This document shows, one piece after another, positions 55,891 through 64,000 of a stretch of 64,000 nt of DNA. The notes below the pieces were generated by a model that worked only from the letters and a program-made list of their open reading frames with translations, did no database searches and was not told the DNA's origin. The stretch comes from Bog-473 sp963763575. GTDB lineage: Bacteria > Actinomycetota > Acidimicrobiia > Acidimicrobiales > RAAP-2. The position numbers and the translations under genes are program-made. The stretch spans positions 620,001-684,000 of the forward strand of contig CAVXPD010000004.1 in NCBI GenBank assembly GCA_963763575.1, read 5' to 3'. Every line of letters begins with the position of its first letter. Positions within the stretch are counted from its first letter, which is position 1.

Positions 55891-55919
55891 ATTGTGGCAT
55901 GGCCGCCGCCTCCGGACAA
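55891..55919 (-). promoter_or_regulatory. Probable ilvB promoter
   Basis: On the minus strand TTGTCC (55914-55919) and CACAAT (55891-55896) are separated by 17 nt, giving a standard sigma-70-type layout. The transcript would start within a few bases of the leader ATG. Confidence 0.55.
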
Positions 55920-55991
55920 CCCGGGCCGGCGCGGCGGTCTCACGACGTCCCGCCGGACTGCTCCGGACCGCTCCGGACGGTCCGACCGGGC

Positions 55992-56840
55992 TCAGAGGTC
56001 GCGAGGCGACCAGTGGAAGGACCGCACGGCCACGACCGCCCCGAGCAAACCCCACGCGACCAAGACGGCGAGCGCGGCGGGGTCCCACGGGCTCGCATGT
56101 CCCCGGGCCAGGTACGGGTCGAGCACGGAGACGACGAGCGGGCGGACGGGGAACACCTCGGAGACGTGCTGGAGCCAGTGCGGGACGAACGCCCACGGGA
56201 CGAACACGCCCGAGATGAAGGTCAGCGGCAGGGCGAGGGACATCCCGACCGGCTGGGCCGCCTGGAACGAGCGGACGAGCCCGGCCACGGCGAAGCCCAG
56301 GCAGGTGAAGACCACCACGCCCAGCGCCACGGACACCACCAGCGCGGGGAGGGCGGCCGGAACGACGGACGCCGCGTAGGCGACACGGCCCAGGCCGAGG
56401 AGGAGGGCCGCGATGGCGCTGGCGGTGCACAGCGTCACGACTCCTCGCCCGGCGACGACCGTCCAAGCCGGTTGTGGTGTGGCCCGTCGCCGGCGCAGGA
56501 CACCGTTCTCGCGCGTCTCGACGAGCACGATCACGAGTGACATGAAGGCCACGTCGACGATGGCGAACACGGTGAGGGCGGCGACGTAGTACGTGGACGC
56601 TGGGATCCGTTGGCCAGTGACGTTCATGTTGCCGTTGCCGAAGATGGCGACGAAGAGCACCAGGAAGCCGACGGGCATCGCGAAGACGAAGCCCTGCGCC
56701 GCCCGGTTGCGCACCATGCCGAGGACGTCGTAGCGGACCTGGTGCACCACCATGGACAGCGTCCGCCCCGGGCCTGACCGTCGCGCCCGCTTCCCGTCGG
56801 ACCCGGCCAGCGGGAGAGTCGGCTCCAGCGCGGTGGTCAT
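55992..56840 (-). CDS. ABC-2 type transporter permease
   Basis: This 282-residue membrane protein has six predicted TM helices: one near residue 50 (GFVFAMPVGFLVLFVAIFG), STYYVAALTVFAIVDVAFMSLVIVL, GVVTLCTASAIAALLLGLG, ALPALVVSVALGVVVF, the PVGMSLALPLTFISGVFVPW motif typical of ABC-2 drug/lipid exporters, and a last helix near the C-terminus. It forms an exporter with the ATPase whose stop overlaps its ATG by 4 nt. The frame continues upstream but the ATG at 56840 is the coupled start. Confidence 0.9.
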   Translation of the reverse strand: MTTALEPTLPLAGSDGKRARRSGPGRTLSMVVHQVRYDVLGMVRNRAAQGFVFAMPVGFLVLFVAIFGNGNMNVTGQRIPASTYYVAALTVFAIVDVAFMSLVIVLVETRENGVLRRRRATPQPAWTVVAGRGVVTLCTASAIAALLLGLGRVAYAASVVPAALPALVVSVALGVVVFTCLGFAVAGLVRSFQAAQPVGMSLALPLTFISGVFVPWAFVPHWLQHVSEVFPVRPLVVSVLDPYLARGHASPWDPAALAVLVAWGLLGAVVAVRSFHWSPRDL

Positions 56841-57733
56841 GCGCCGACCGCCTCGTTCGTCAGCTGCAGGTACACGTCCTCGAGGCTCGGACGGCGAACG
56901 TCGATGTCCTCGAGCGTCAGCCCCCGGCTGACGGCCCACCCCGTCAGCTCGTGCAGGTCCCGCGTCGGGTGGGGTGAACGCAGGTGCTGCCGGCCGCCTC
57001 CGGTGGGGGTGCAGCCGGGCGGCGACACGGCGCCCACGGACAGGCGGAAGGTGATGTCGGTCTGCGCCCGGTCCCGACCGCCCAGCGTGGTGGGTGTGCC
57101 CTCGGCCACGATCCGCCCCGCGTCGATCACCGCGATACGGTCCGAGAGGGTTTCGGCCTCTTCGAGGTAGTGCGTCGTCAGGACGATCGTCGTCCCCCGA
57201 GCCTTCAGGCCCGAGATCATCGACCAGGCGGACCGCCGAGCCGCAGGGTCGAAACCCGTGGTCGGTTCGTCGAGGAACATCAATTCGGGGTCGCCCACCA
57301 GTGCCAGCGCGACGTCCAGGCGGCGTTGCTGCCCGCCCGAGAGGCGCCGGTTCCGGGTCCGGGCCTGTGCGGTCAGTCCGCACAGCTCGAGAACCGTCGC
57401 CGTCGGGACCGGGCGGTCGTAGAAGCCTGCGTAGAGGTCGACGGTCTCGGCCACGGAGAGCTCCGGCTCGGGCGTGCTCGACTGCAGGACGACGCCGATG
57501 CGTTCCCGCCAGCGCCCGCCTGCCTTCCAGGGGTCGGCCCCGAGGACCCGCACATTGCCGCCGGTGCGCCGGCGGAAGCCCTCGAGGATCTCGATGGTCG
57601 TCGTCTTCCCGGCGCCGTTCGGGCCGAGCACGGTGAAGACCTCCCCCGGCGTGACGGCCAGGTCGATCCCGTGCACGACCTCGGTGCCGTCATAGGCCAT
57701 CCGCAGGGACGTGGCCTCGATCGCGGGTTCCAT
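56837..57733 (-). CDS. ABC transporter ATP-binding protein (DrrA-like)
   Basis: This 298-residue ATPase has Walker A LGPNGAGKTTTIEILEG, Q-loop VLQSSTPEPELSV, signature RLSGGQQRRLDVALALVG, Walker B LMFLDEPTTGFDP and the switch in LTTHYLEEAE. The C-terminal extension ending SLEDVYLQLTNEA is typical of the drug-resistance (DrrA) exporter group. The cargo is unknown. Its gene diverges from the two-component system that follows, which may regulate it. Confidence 0.92.
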   Translation of the reverse strand: MEPAIEATSLRMAYDGTEVVHGIDLAVTPGEVFTVLGPNGAGKTTTIEILEGFRRRTGGNVRVLGADPWKAGGRWRERIGVVLQSSTPEPELSVAETVDLYAGFYDRPVPTATVLELCGLTAQARTRNRRLSGGQQRRLDVALALVGDPELMFLDEPTTGFDPAARRSAWSMISGLKARGTTIVLTTHYLEEAETLSDRIAVIDAGRIVAEGTPTTLGGRDRAQTDITFRLSVGAVSPPGCTPTGGGRQHLRSPHPTRDLHELTGWAVSRGLTLEDIDVRRPSLEDVYLQLTNEAVGA

Positions 57734-57865
57734 GTCCTGCACGGTACGGAACGGGCAAGAGCAGGTCATCGGGCCGCAGGGGGCTTCGATTCTCCTCCTA
57801 CGGTCGGATGCGCGCTCCGACCCCGGCTCGATGTGCCGCCACCAGGGGGCTTCTACCCTGGTGGG

Positions 57866-59101
57866 ATGCGGATGCGGCCCGACGAGACGATCTTCCTGGT
57901 CGATCCGACGGGGTCCGAGTTGCACTGGTCCGTCCGAACCCCCCAGTTCATCGGTGTCTTCGTCCTCTGCATCGTGGCGGTCATGGCGGTGCAGCGCCAC
58001 GAGTTCACCTCGCCCAATGCCGGGTGGCTTTTGATCCTCGTGATCGCTCTGCCCTGGGTGCTCGACATGCTCGGATGGCCCCGCCGGCTGTTCCGCTACC
58101 AGACCCGCGTCCAATACCCCATGGCGATCGTGTGGACCGTCGCTGTGGTGGTGAGCGTGTACTGGTTGAGCGTGGCGTTCCAGGTGACCGTCGACTTCTC
58201 GCTTTTCGTCCTGGTTGTGCTGATCGGCGAGATGGCGGCAACGATCAGTCCCCAATTCGGGGGGGCGGTCGCCGTGGCTTGCGTCGTCGTGGTCGGGCTG
58301 CAGTACTTCGTCAACCACTTCAACCCGCTGATCGGCCAGGTGATCTGGGTATTCGGGTTCACCATCGGCTGGCTCGGGGGCACCGCATATCGCAGTCAGT
58401 TGAAGATCGCGACGGAACTCGCTCTGGCCCAGACGCAACTCGCGGAGCGCGCCGCCGAAGAGGAACGTCACCGGCTGGCCCGCGAGGTCCACGACCTCAT
58501 TGCGCATTCGCTGGCGGTGACGATGCTCCAACTGAGCGGAGCGCGGCTCGCGCTGCATGCGGGTGACACGGACGAAGCGGTGGCTGCGCTCGCCGATGCC
58601 GAGTCCGCCGGCCGAGCCGCGATGGCGGAGATCCACCGCACCGTCGGCCTTCTCGGCCGGGGCGCCGATCCCACGCCCACGCCCACGCCCTGCGCATCGG
58701 ACGTCCCCGACTTGATCGACGGGTTCAAGCGCGCCGGGCTCGGGGTCCGGTTCGAGCTCGAGGGTGACTTGTCAGACGTACCCCTGGCGACCGGTCTGGC
58801 AACCTACCGCGTCGTCCAGGAGTCGCTGTCGAACGCCGTGAAGCACGCGCCGGGTGAACCGGTCACCGTGTGGGTGCGCGTCGATGATCACGAGATCGAT
58901 ATCAACGTCACGAACCCGATTGCCCCACCCCCGGTACGCACCACCTGCGGCGGCAACCTCGGCCTCGTTCCAGACGGTGCCGGTCAAGGCATCCGGGGGA
59001 TGAGCGAGCGCGCCGAACTTCTCGGCGGCACGGCCCGAGCCCTCAACGGCGACGGCACGTGGAAAGTCGAGGCGAACATCCCGTGGAGCGATCCGGAGTG
59101 A
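57866..59101 (+). CDS. Sensor histidine kinase (NarL-type, HisKA_3)
   Basis: This 411-residue kinase has about six N-terminal TM segments without a large periplasmic loop (residues 30-180), a short coiled coil and the HisKA_3 dimerisation box AREVHDLIAHSLAVTMLQLSGARLAL with the phospho-His. The ATPase has YRVVQESLSNAVKHAPGEPV (N box), and GQGIRGMSERAELLGGTA (G box). Membrane-embedded sensors like this often detect envelope stress or drugs. It uses the ATG at 57866. Its TGA overlaps the response-regulator GTG. Confidence 0.92.
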   Translation: MRMRPDETIFLVDPTGSELHWSVRTPQFIGVFVLCIVAVMAVQRHEFTSPNAGWLLILVIALPWVLDMLGWPRRLFRYQTRVQYPMAIVWTVAVVVSVYWLSVAFQVTVDFSLFVLVVLIGEMAATISPQFGGAVAVACVVVVGLQYFVNHFNPLIGQVIWVFGFTIGWLGGTAYRSQLKIATELALAQTQLAERAAEEERHRLAREVHDLIAHSLAVTMLQLSGARLALHAGDTDEAVAALADAESAGRAAMAEIHRTVGLLGRGADPTPTPTPCASDVPDLIDGFKRAGLGVRFELEGDLSDVPLATGLATYRVVQESLSNAVKHAPGEPVTVWVRVDDHEIDINVTNPIAPPPVRTTCGGNLGLVPDGAGQGIRGMSERAELLGGTARALNGDGTWKVEANIPWSDPE

Positions 59102-59754
59102 TCCGCGTGGTGTTGGTCGACGACCAGCCACTCGTCCGCACCGGTCTGCGGCGGATCCTGACCGCTCGCGACGGCTTCGAAGTCGTCGACGAGTGCAGCG
59201 ACGGGGACGAGGTGGAAGCGGCCGTCGACGCCTGCCTACCCGACCTGGTGATCATGGACGTACGCATGAAGCGCATGGGAGGGGCCGAGGCGACGCACCG
59301 GCTGCGTGCCCGTGCCGACAGTCCCCCTGTCCTGATGCTGACCACCTTCGACGACGACGAGGTTCTGTCGGCCTCCTTGCGCGCCGGCGCGTCCGGTTTC
59401 CAGTTGAAGGACGCGCCCGGCGAGGACCTCATCCGCTCCGCACGGACCGTGGCCGAGGGTGGCGCCTGGCTCGATCCCACCGTCACCGCCCGCGTGCTCG
59501 CCACTTACCGGTCGGCCGCACCCGCCCGCAGCGGCCCTTCGGCACCCGCCACCGCCGTGACTGACCGTGAGCGTGAGGTACTCGCACTCATCGGTCGAGG
59601 CCTCTCGAACGCCGAGATCGCCGACGAGCTCTCCATCTCCGAGGTCACGGTCAAGAGCCACGTGGGCCACATCTTCACCAAGCTCGACCTGCGTGACCGC
59701 GCTGCCGCCATCGTCTTCGCCTTCGACCAAGGGATCGTCGAACCGCAACCGTGA
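59098..59754 (+). CDS. Response regulator, NarL/FixJ family
   Basis: This 218-residue regulator has a receiver domain with VLVDDQPLVRTGL, the phospho-acceptor Asp in PDLVIMDVRMKRMGG, TTFDDDE and the Lys in GFQLKDAP, followed by a LuxR HTH (LTDREREVL-like TDREREVLALIGRGLSNAEIADELSISEVTVKSHVGHIFTKL). The GTG start overlaps the kinase stop by 4 nt. It likely controls the divergent ABC exporter, by position. Confidence 0.93.
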   Translation: MIRVVLVDDQPLVRTGLRRILTARDGFEVVDECSDGDEVEAAVDACLPDLVIMDVRMKRMGGAEATHRLRARADSPPVLMLTTFDDDEVLSASLRAGASGFQLKDAPGEDLIRSARTVAEGGAWLDPTVTARVLATYRSAAPARSGPSAPATAVTDREREVLALIGRGLSNAEIADELSISEVTVKSHVGHIFTKLDLRDRAAAIVFAFDQGIVEPQP

Positions 59755-59879
59755 CCTGCGACTGAACCGGCGTTTCCGCAACCCACCCTGCCGTTGCCGG
59801 TGTCACATCCGTGGTCCACACTCGCAGGAGGGCGCCTGTGCTGCCGCGCGAGGTGGTGGCCGCCCGAAAGGAGAGACCC

Positions 59880-60227
59880 ATGGCACATCCTGTCCTGCAC
59901 TTCGAGATTCTCGGCCCTGATGGTGCGGCACTCCAGAAGTACTACTCCGAGCTCTTCGGCTGGGAGATCAACGCGGACAATCCGCAGAACTACGGCATGG
60001 TCACGGGAATCGAGCCGGGCATCGGAGGCGGCGTCGGGCCCAGCCAGGACGGAAACCCGATCGTCACCGTCTACGTCCAAGCCGATGACCTGCAGGCGAG
60101 CCTGGACAAAGCGGAGTCCCTGGGCGGCAAGAAGGTGATGGACCCCATGGACATTGAGGGTGGGCCGTCGATCGCCATGTTCGCCGACCCCCAGGGCAAT
60201 GTGATCGGCCTCTTCAAGGCGATGTAA
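59880..60227 (+). CDS. VOC (glyoxalase-like) family protein
   Basis: This 115-residue VOC protein begins HPVLHFEILGPDGAALQKYYSELFGWEINA, continues VTVYVQADDLQASLDKAESLGGK and ends AMFADPQGNVIGLFKA, typical of the CFP32/YbaM-like VOC proteins. The reaction is unknown. The ATG at 59880 follows AAAGGAGAG. It converges with the IlvD-type gene. Confidence 0.88.
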   Translation: MAHPVLHFEILGPDGAALQKYYSELFGWEINADNPQNYGMVTGIEPGIGGGVGPSQDGNPIVTVYVQADDLQASLDKAESLGGKKVMDPMDIEGGPSIAMFADPQGNVIGLFKAM

Positions 60228-60254
60228 CCGCAGAGCGCCGCGAGAGCACTGCGG
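60228..60254. terminator. Hairpin between convergent VOC and dehydratase genes
   Basis: CCGCAG and CTGCGG form a 6-bp stem with a 15-nt loop immediately after the VOC stop. No T-tract follows on either strand, so its role as a shared terminator is only possible. Confidence 0.3.
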
Positions 60255-60257
60255 CTG

Positions 60258-62036
60258 TCAGGCGGGCGACGGGGTCGCCATGCCCCCGCCGAGGAGGGCA
60301 GGCAGCGCGGTCGCTCGCATCCGAGCCAGAACCCTGTCGCTGACCGGCGTGGCGTCGGGGTGGACGCCGTCGTTGCGCTCGACCTCGGTCTGCCACGCCG
60401 CAGCTCGCTCTTCCCGCACGCCGGGCTCGTCGAGCTGCGCGCAGTCGATGCGGTCCGCCGTGATGTCGACCACGATGGTGTCCCCGTCCTCCACGAGCGC
60501 GATCGGGCCCCCCAAGAAGGCCTCGGGCGCGACGTGGCCGACCACCAGACCGACGGATCCCCCGGAGAACCGCGCGTCGGTCATCAGCGCAATGGTGATG
60601 TCGCGCTCTCGGCAGAGGGCCGTGATCCGCGAGGTCGGGTCGAGCAGCTCCGGCATGCCCGGGGCACCCCGAGGACCCTCGTAGCGGATCACCACCATGT
60701 CGCTGTCGTGGAAGCTCTCGGGGTGCTGGTCGAGGGCCTCGACAAGCGATCGTTCACTGTTGAACACGCGGGCGCGTCCCGTGAACTTGCCATCTTTGAC
60801 CCCGCCCTCGACGCCGGCGACCTTGAGGATTGCTCCCCCCTCGGGGGCCAGGTTGCCTCGAAGGAGGCGAAGTCCACCCGTGTCCTTGAAGGGCTTGTCG
60901 ACCGGGTAGATCACATCCTGATCAGGGGGCGGTGGGTCGAGTCGTCGAACCTGCTCGGCCAGGGTCTCGCCGGTGCAGGTCGTGGCGTCACCGTCGAGGA
61001 AACCGGCATCGAGAAGCTCTCTGACGATCACCTGGAGCCCCCCACTGGCGTCGACGTCGACCATGGAGTAGTCCCCGAACGGCCGCATGTTCACCAGGAC
61101 GGGTAGGCGCCGGGCGAGCTCGTTGAACTCGCCCTGGCTGAGCACCTCGTCCCAGAGGTCGATACCCGCGGCGCGGGCGATCTCGACGCTGTGCAACACC
61201 ACGTTGGTGGATCCACCCATGGCGATGGCCACCGTCAGCGCATTGCGGAGCGCCGCGGGCGTCACGATGTCGCGTGGCCGGATCCCGCGGCTCTCCATGG
61301 TCATAAGGCAATCGACGATCTGCCCGGGGAACTCACTCAGCCGACGCGGGTCGTCCGCCGCCGGAGCAACCATGTGCAGCGGCTCCATTCCGACGACCGC
61401 GATGAACGTCTGCATCGTGTTGTAGGTGAACATCCCGCCGCAGCTCCCCAGACCCGGACACGCGTGAAGGGCGAAGCGGACGCGGACGTCGGCGTCTTGG
61501 TCCGCCGCCTGGAACGCGCCGACGAGATCGATCCGCGCACCCGTCACCGGGTCGATCCCCGGGTGAATGGACCCGTCGGAAAGGATGACCGCGGGCGTGT
61601 TGTTCTCGAGGACGGCGGCCAGCGTCCCGACCGGAGGTTTGTCGCACGCGACGACGGCGACCAGCCCAGCCACGCTGTTGGCGGCCAGGTGCACGTCGAC
61701 GGTGTCATGGACGAGCTCGCGTCCGACCAGCGAGAACCGCATCTGCGGGGTGCCGTTGAGCTGGCCGTCCGAAACCCCGAGGGTGAACGCCGGCGCGATG
61801 AGGCGGACCGCCAAGTCCTGCTCGTCGATGCGGCGGGCCAGGGCCGCCTGTATGGCCTGCACCTTGTCTCGGACGCCCAGGTAGCACTGGCTGTCCCCGA
61901 GGTTCCCGATCACCGCCCACACCTGGTCGTGGATCTTGCGCACGTCCTCACCGAGATAGGCAGCCGTGCCGACCCGCTGCACGTCGCGCCCGGGGTTCAG
62001 TGACACGAACGTCGAAACCGGCCGATCGCTGCCCAT
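60258..62036 (-). CDS. IlvD/Edd family dehydratase (atypical)
   Basis: This 592-residue Fe-S dehydratase has candidate cluster Cys in GDSQCYLG, VVACDKPPVGTLAA and GLGSCGGMFTYNTM, and the catalytic Ser in DARFSGGSVGLVVGHVAPEA. GGSTNVVLH and PYGPRG-like YEGPRGAPGMPELL are also present. The N-terminal block differs from standard IlvD (NxxTPCN is replaced by GNLGDSQCYL, and CDKTTPGM by CDKPPVGT). It could be the BCAA dihydroxy-acid dehydratase or act on a sugar acid. It is not next to the ilvBNC operon and has no attenuator. The ATG at 62036 begins the conserved region. Confidence 0.85.
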   Translation of the reverse strand: MGSDRPVSTFVSLNPGRDVQRVGTAAYLGEDVRKIHDQVWAVIGNLGDSQCYLGVRDKVQAIQAALARRIDEQDLAVRLIAPAFTLGVSDGQLNGTPQMRFSLVGRELVHDTVDVHLAANSVAGLVAVVACDKPPVGTLAAVLENNTPAVILSDGSIHPGIDPVTGARIDLVGAFQAADQDADVRVRFALHACPGLGSCGGMFTYNTMQTFIAVVGMEPLHMVAPAADDPRRLSEFPGQIVDCLMTMESRGIRPRDIVTPAALRNALTVAIAMGGSTNVVLHSVEIARAAGIDLWDEVLSQGEFNELARRLPVLVNMRPFGDYSMVDVDASGGLQVIVRELLDAGFLDGDATTCTGETLAEQVRRLDPPPPDQDVIYPVDKPFKDTGGLRLLRGNLAPEGGAILKVAGVEGGVKDGKFTGRARVFNSERSLVEALDQHPESFHDSDMVVIRYEGPRGAPGMPELLDPTSRITALCRERDITIALMTDARFSGGSVGLVVGHVAPEAFLGGPIALVEDGDTIVVDITADRIDCAQLDEPGVREERAAAWQTEVERNDGVHPDATPVSDRVLARMRATALPALLGGGMATPSPA

Positions 62037-62068
62037 GGGAGGCCAGCTTACGACCGCCCGCGACAGGC

Positions 62069-64000
62069 TCAGGCTGGTTGTGGCAACGGCGTGGGTGTCA
62101 CCTCGACCCCGATCTTCGGAATCGACCGATCCATCCACGCCGGCATCCACCAGTTGACCGGCCCCAGGATCTCCATGATCGAGGGCACGAGCGCCATGCG
62201 CACGATCGTCGCATCGATCAGGACGGCGGTCGCCAGGCCGAGGCCGAAAACCTTGAGGATGTGGAGCGGGTCCTTGATCACGAACGACCCGAAGACGCAG
62301 AACATGATGGCGGCCGCCGCCGTGATGATGCGCCCGGTCAGGGCCAGGCCATCGGCCACGGCGACCGAGTTGTTGCCCGTCCGCAGCCATTCCTCCCTGA
62401 TGCGGGACAGGAGGAAGACCTCGTAGTCCATCGACAAGCCGAAGAGGATGACGAAGAGCGCGACGGGGATCCACGGGTCGATCGGCCCCTTCTCGCCGAT
62501 GCCGATCACACTTCCCGCCCAGCCCCACTGGAAGACTGCGACCATCACCCCGTAGGCGGCGCCCACGCTGAACAGGTTCATGATCACGGCCTTCAGCGGG
62601 ATCACGATCGAGCGGAACACGGTCAGCAGCAACAGGAAGGACAAGACGAGGACCGCACCGATCACGATGAAGAGTCGATGACCGAGGAAGTTCGCCGCGT
62701 CGATGCTGGCGGCCGTCTGGCCGCCGACCTGGGCGTTGACGTCCGAATTCGACACCACCGGCGGGATGACGTCGTTGCGCAGCGTCTGGACGAGCGTCTC
62801 GGTCTGCGACGACTGGGGCGACGTCGTCGGGTAGGCGATGATGATCGCGCCCGTGTCGGACGCGTTGAACTGCGCCGGGGTCACCAAGGCGATCCCCTGG
62901 TGGTGCGCGGCGATCGCCTGGTCGAGCCGGAGCACCGTCGCCCGGTCGCCCGGGCCGCTCATGTCCGCCGCGATGATCAGCGGCCCGTTGAAGCCCGGCC
63001 CGAAGCCCTGGGCCAAGAGGTCGTAGGCCTGGCGCGTCGTCAGCGACGTCGGGTCGTTCCCGGCGTCGGTGAACGCCAGGCGCATGCTGAACAGGGGGAG
63101 CGCGAGCGCGACCAGGATCAGCACGGCAACGGTGCCGGTCACCCACGGACGGCGCTGGATGAAGCGGCTCCAGCGGTGCCAAAAGCCGTTCTCGGGTGGC
63201 GGCCCGCCGCTCTGCAACAAACCCGGCACGTGGAGCTTGTCGATCGCGTTCCCGGCGAAGCCGAGCATCGCCGGCAGGAGCGTCTCGGCCGCGATGAGGA
63301 CCATCAGCACGGCGGCGATGCACCCCGTGGCCAGCCCGATCATGTACGGCTGGCCGATGAGGAAGAGCCCGAAGAGGCTGATGACCACGGTGCAGCCGGC
63401 GAAGAGGACCGAACGGCCCGCGGTCATCGAGGCCGTCACCACCGCGTCGCGCGGGTCGCGCCCCTCGAAGATGCCCTGGCGGTATCGCGTCACGATGAAG
63501 AGCGCGTAGTCGATGCCGACGCCGATCCCGATCATGGCCGCCATCTCAGGCGAGAAGTTGGGCACGGTCAGCAGGTGGGTGAACAGCTCGAGCAGGGCAA
63601 CGCCGATCCCGAGCCCGGCCAACGCTGTGAGCACCGGCAAGCCCATCGCCACGACGGAGCCGAAGGCCAGCAGCATGATCAGGATGGCGGCCGTGATCCC
63701 GATGCCCTCACTTGCTCCCGGGGCAGCCGACACGGCGGAGGAGATCGGGTCCCCTCCCAGCTCGACCTGGAACCCCGGGTGGGCCGGTGCCTGCGCGGTG
63801 CTCACGACCTGCTTCACCGCGCCCGTCGGGATGTCGGCCGTGTCGGTGGTGAATTGCACCTGCGCGAACGCGATGTTGGCGTGCGGCGAGATCTGGTGGG
63901 CGCCCGCCGCCGAGAACGGCCCGGTCACGCTCTGTACGTACGGAAGCGGCCGGACGCTGTCGACGACGTGGTTGATGGCCGCCTCGTTGGCCGCGATGGG
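62069..64000 (-). CDS. MMPL/RND-family transporter, N-terminus outside the window
   Basis: The frame is open to the right edge, so the start is missing. The visible 643 residues include the end of the first extracytoplasmic loop, the first TM set (EMAAMIGIGVGIDYALFIVTRYRQ) and the second (PVALFVILFGLSMDYEVFLLSRIREEW). The GxxxDY proton-relay motif is clear in both. The C-terminus (LGPVNWWMPAWMDRSIPKIGVE) matches MMPL drug/lipid exporters. It lies 33 nt before the dehydratase on the same strand. The substrate is unknown. Confidence 0.92.
   Translation of the reverse strand, partial: PIAANEAAINHVVDSVRPLPYVQSVTGPFSAAGAHQISPHANIAFAQVQFTTDTADIPTGAVKQVVSTAQAPAHPGFQVELGGDPISSAVSAAPGASEGIGITAAILIMLLAFGSVVAMGLPVLTALAGLGIGVALLELFTHLLTVPNFSPEMAAMIGIGVGIDYALFIVTRYRQGIFEGRDPRDAVVTASMTAGRSVLFAGCTVVISLFGLFLIGQPYMIGLATGCIAAVLMVLIAAETLLPAMLGFAGNAIDKLHVPGLLQSGGPPPENGFWHRWSRFIQRRPWVTGTVAVLILVALALPLFSMRLAFTDAGNDPTSLTTRQAYDLLAQGFGPGFNGPLIIAADMSGPGDRATVLRLDQAIAAHHQGIALVTPAQFNASDTGAIIIAYPTTSPQSSQTETLVQTLRNDVIPPVVSNSDVNAQVGGQTAASIDAANFLGHRLFIVIGAVLVLSFLLLLTVFRSIVIPLKAVIMNLFSVGAAYGVMVAVFQWGWAGSVIGIGEKGPIDPWIPVALFVILFGLSMDYEVFLLSRIREEWLRTGNNSVAVADGLALTGRIITAAAAIMFCVFGSFVIKDPLHILKVFGLGLATAVLIDATIVRMALVPSIMEILGPVNWWMPAWMDRSIPKIGVEVTPTPLPQPA

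Noticed and set aside
60258..63323. 1021-aa minus-strand open frame as one giant gene
   Set aside because: Only the part up to the ATG at 62036 encodes the dehydratase. The upstream 429 codons are antisense-like in composition and overlap the MMPL gene in another frame.

Overview
This 64 kb window is a GC-rich chromosomal segment, almost certainly from an actinobacterium. Signs of this are many GTG starts, 4-nt gene overlaps, KstR-type operators, DHA2, MMPL and ArsR families, and a branched-chain amino-acid (BCAA) operon layout. The class Acidimicrobiia is my guess and is not proven by the sequence. I see no rRNA, tRNA, CRISPR, phage or insertion sequence. The window cuts a gene at each end.

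Layout. 1-2.3 kb: NlpC/P60 peptidase C-terminus, a divergent Lgt-like membrane protein and two short hypotheticals. 2.6-5.3 kb: divergent SDR and acyl-CoA synthetase genes around a KstR-type palindrome. 5.3-11.8 kb: secreted beta-helix protein, GNAT, a frameshifted ECF sigma factor, DHA2 exporter and SDR. 11.9-19.3 kb: leftward lipid/steroid-type catabolic genes (thioesterase, enoyl-CoA hydratase, FadA5-like thiolase with its own KstR-type site, acyl-CoA dehydrogenase, alpha/beta hydrolase, CocE-type hydrolase).

19.4-33.2 kb: first BCAA block. leuB-ilvE-cimA runs left behind an attenuator and greA-leuC-leuD runs right. After an ABC exporter, AhpD-like and ArsR/SRPBCC genes comes leuA behind a second attenuator. 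33.3-41.2 kb: VOC protein, tiny ORFs, a large LuxR-type ATPase regulator, and an operon of a small protein, an MMPL transporter and a UPF0104-type membrane protein. 41.2-45.3 kb: serA, an aspartate-type aminotransferase, and serC diverging from it with overlapping start codons. 45.3-52.2 kb: SDR, cytochrome P450, a second ArsR/SRPBCC pair, DUF2277, a secreted GH5 endoglycoceramidase-like enzyme, and DUF4097 with a ribbon-helix-helix protein. 52.3-55.9 kb: ilvB-ilvN-ilvC behind a third attenuator. 56-64 kb: ABC exporter, two-component system, VOC protein, an atypical IlvD/Edd dehydratase and an MMPL transporter cut by the window edge.

How it works together. CimA, LeuCD, LeuB, IlvBN, IlvC and IlvE, with a dehydratase, can make isoleucine from pyruvate via citramalate and also valine. 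LeuA adds leucine. The three BCAA operons each start with a short leader ORF carrying a run of the end-product residues (GII, LLL, ILVVV), placed just after a promoter-like sequence and followed by a terminator hairpin. This indicates ribosome-mediated attenuation. The mRNA between hairpin and first gene is strikingly poor in U. SerA, SerC and the aminotransferase supply serine and amino-group metabolism. The catabolic genes at 2.6-5.3 and 12-19 kb look like part of a KstR-type steroid/lipid regulon.
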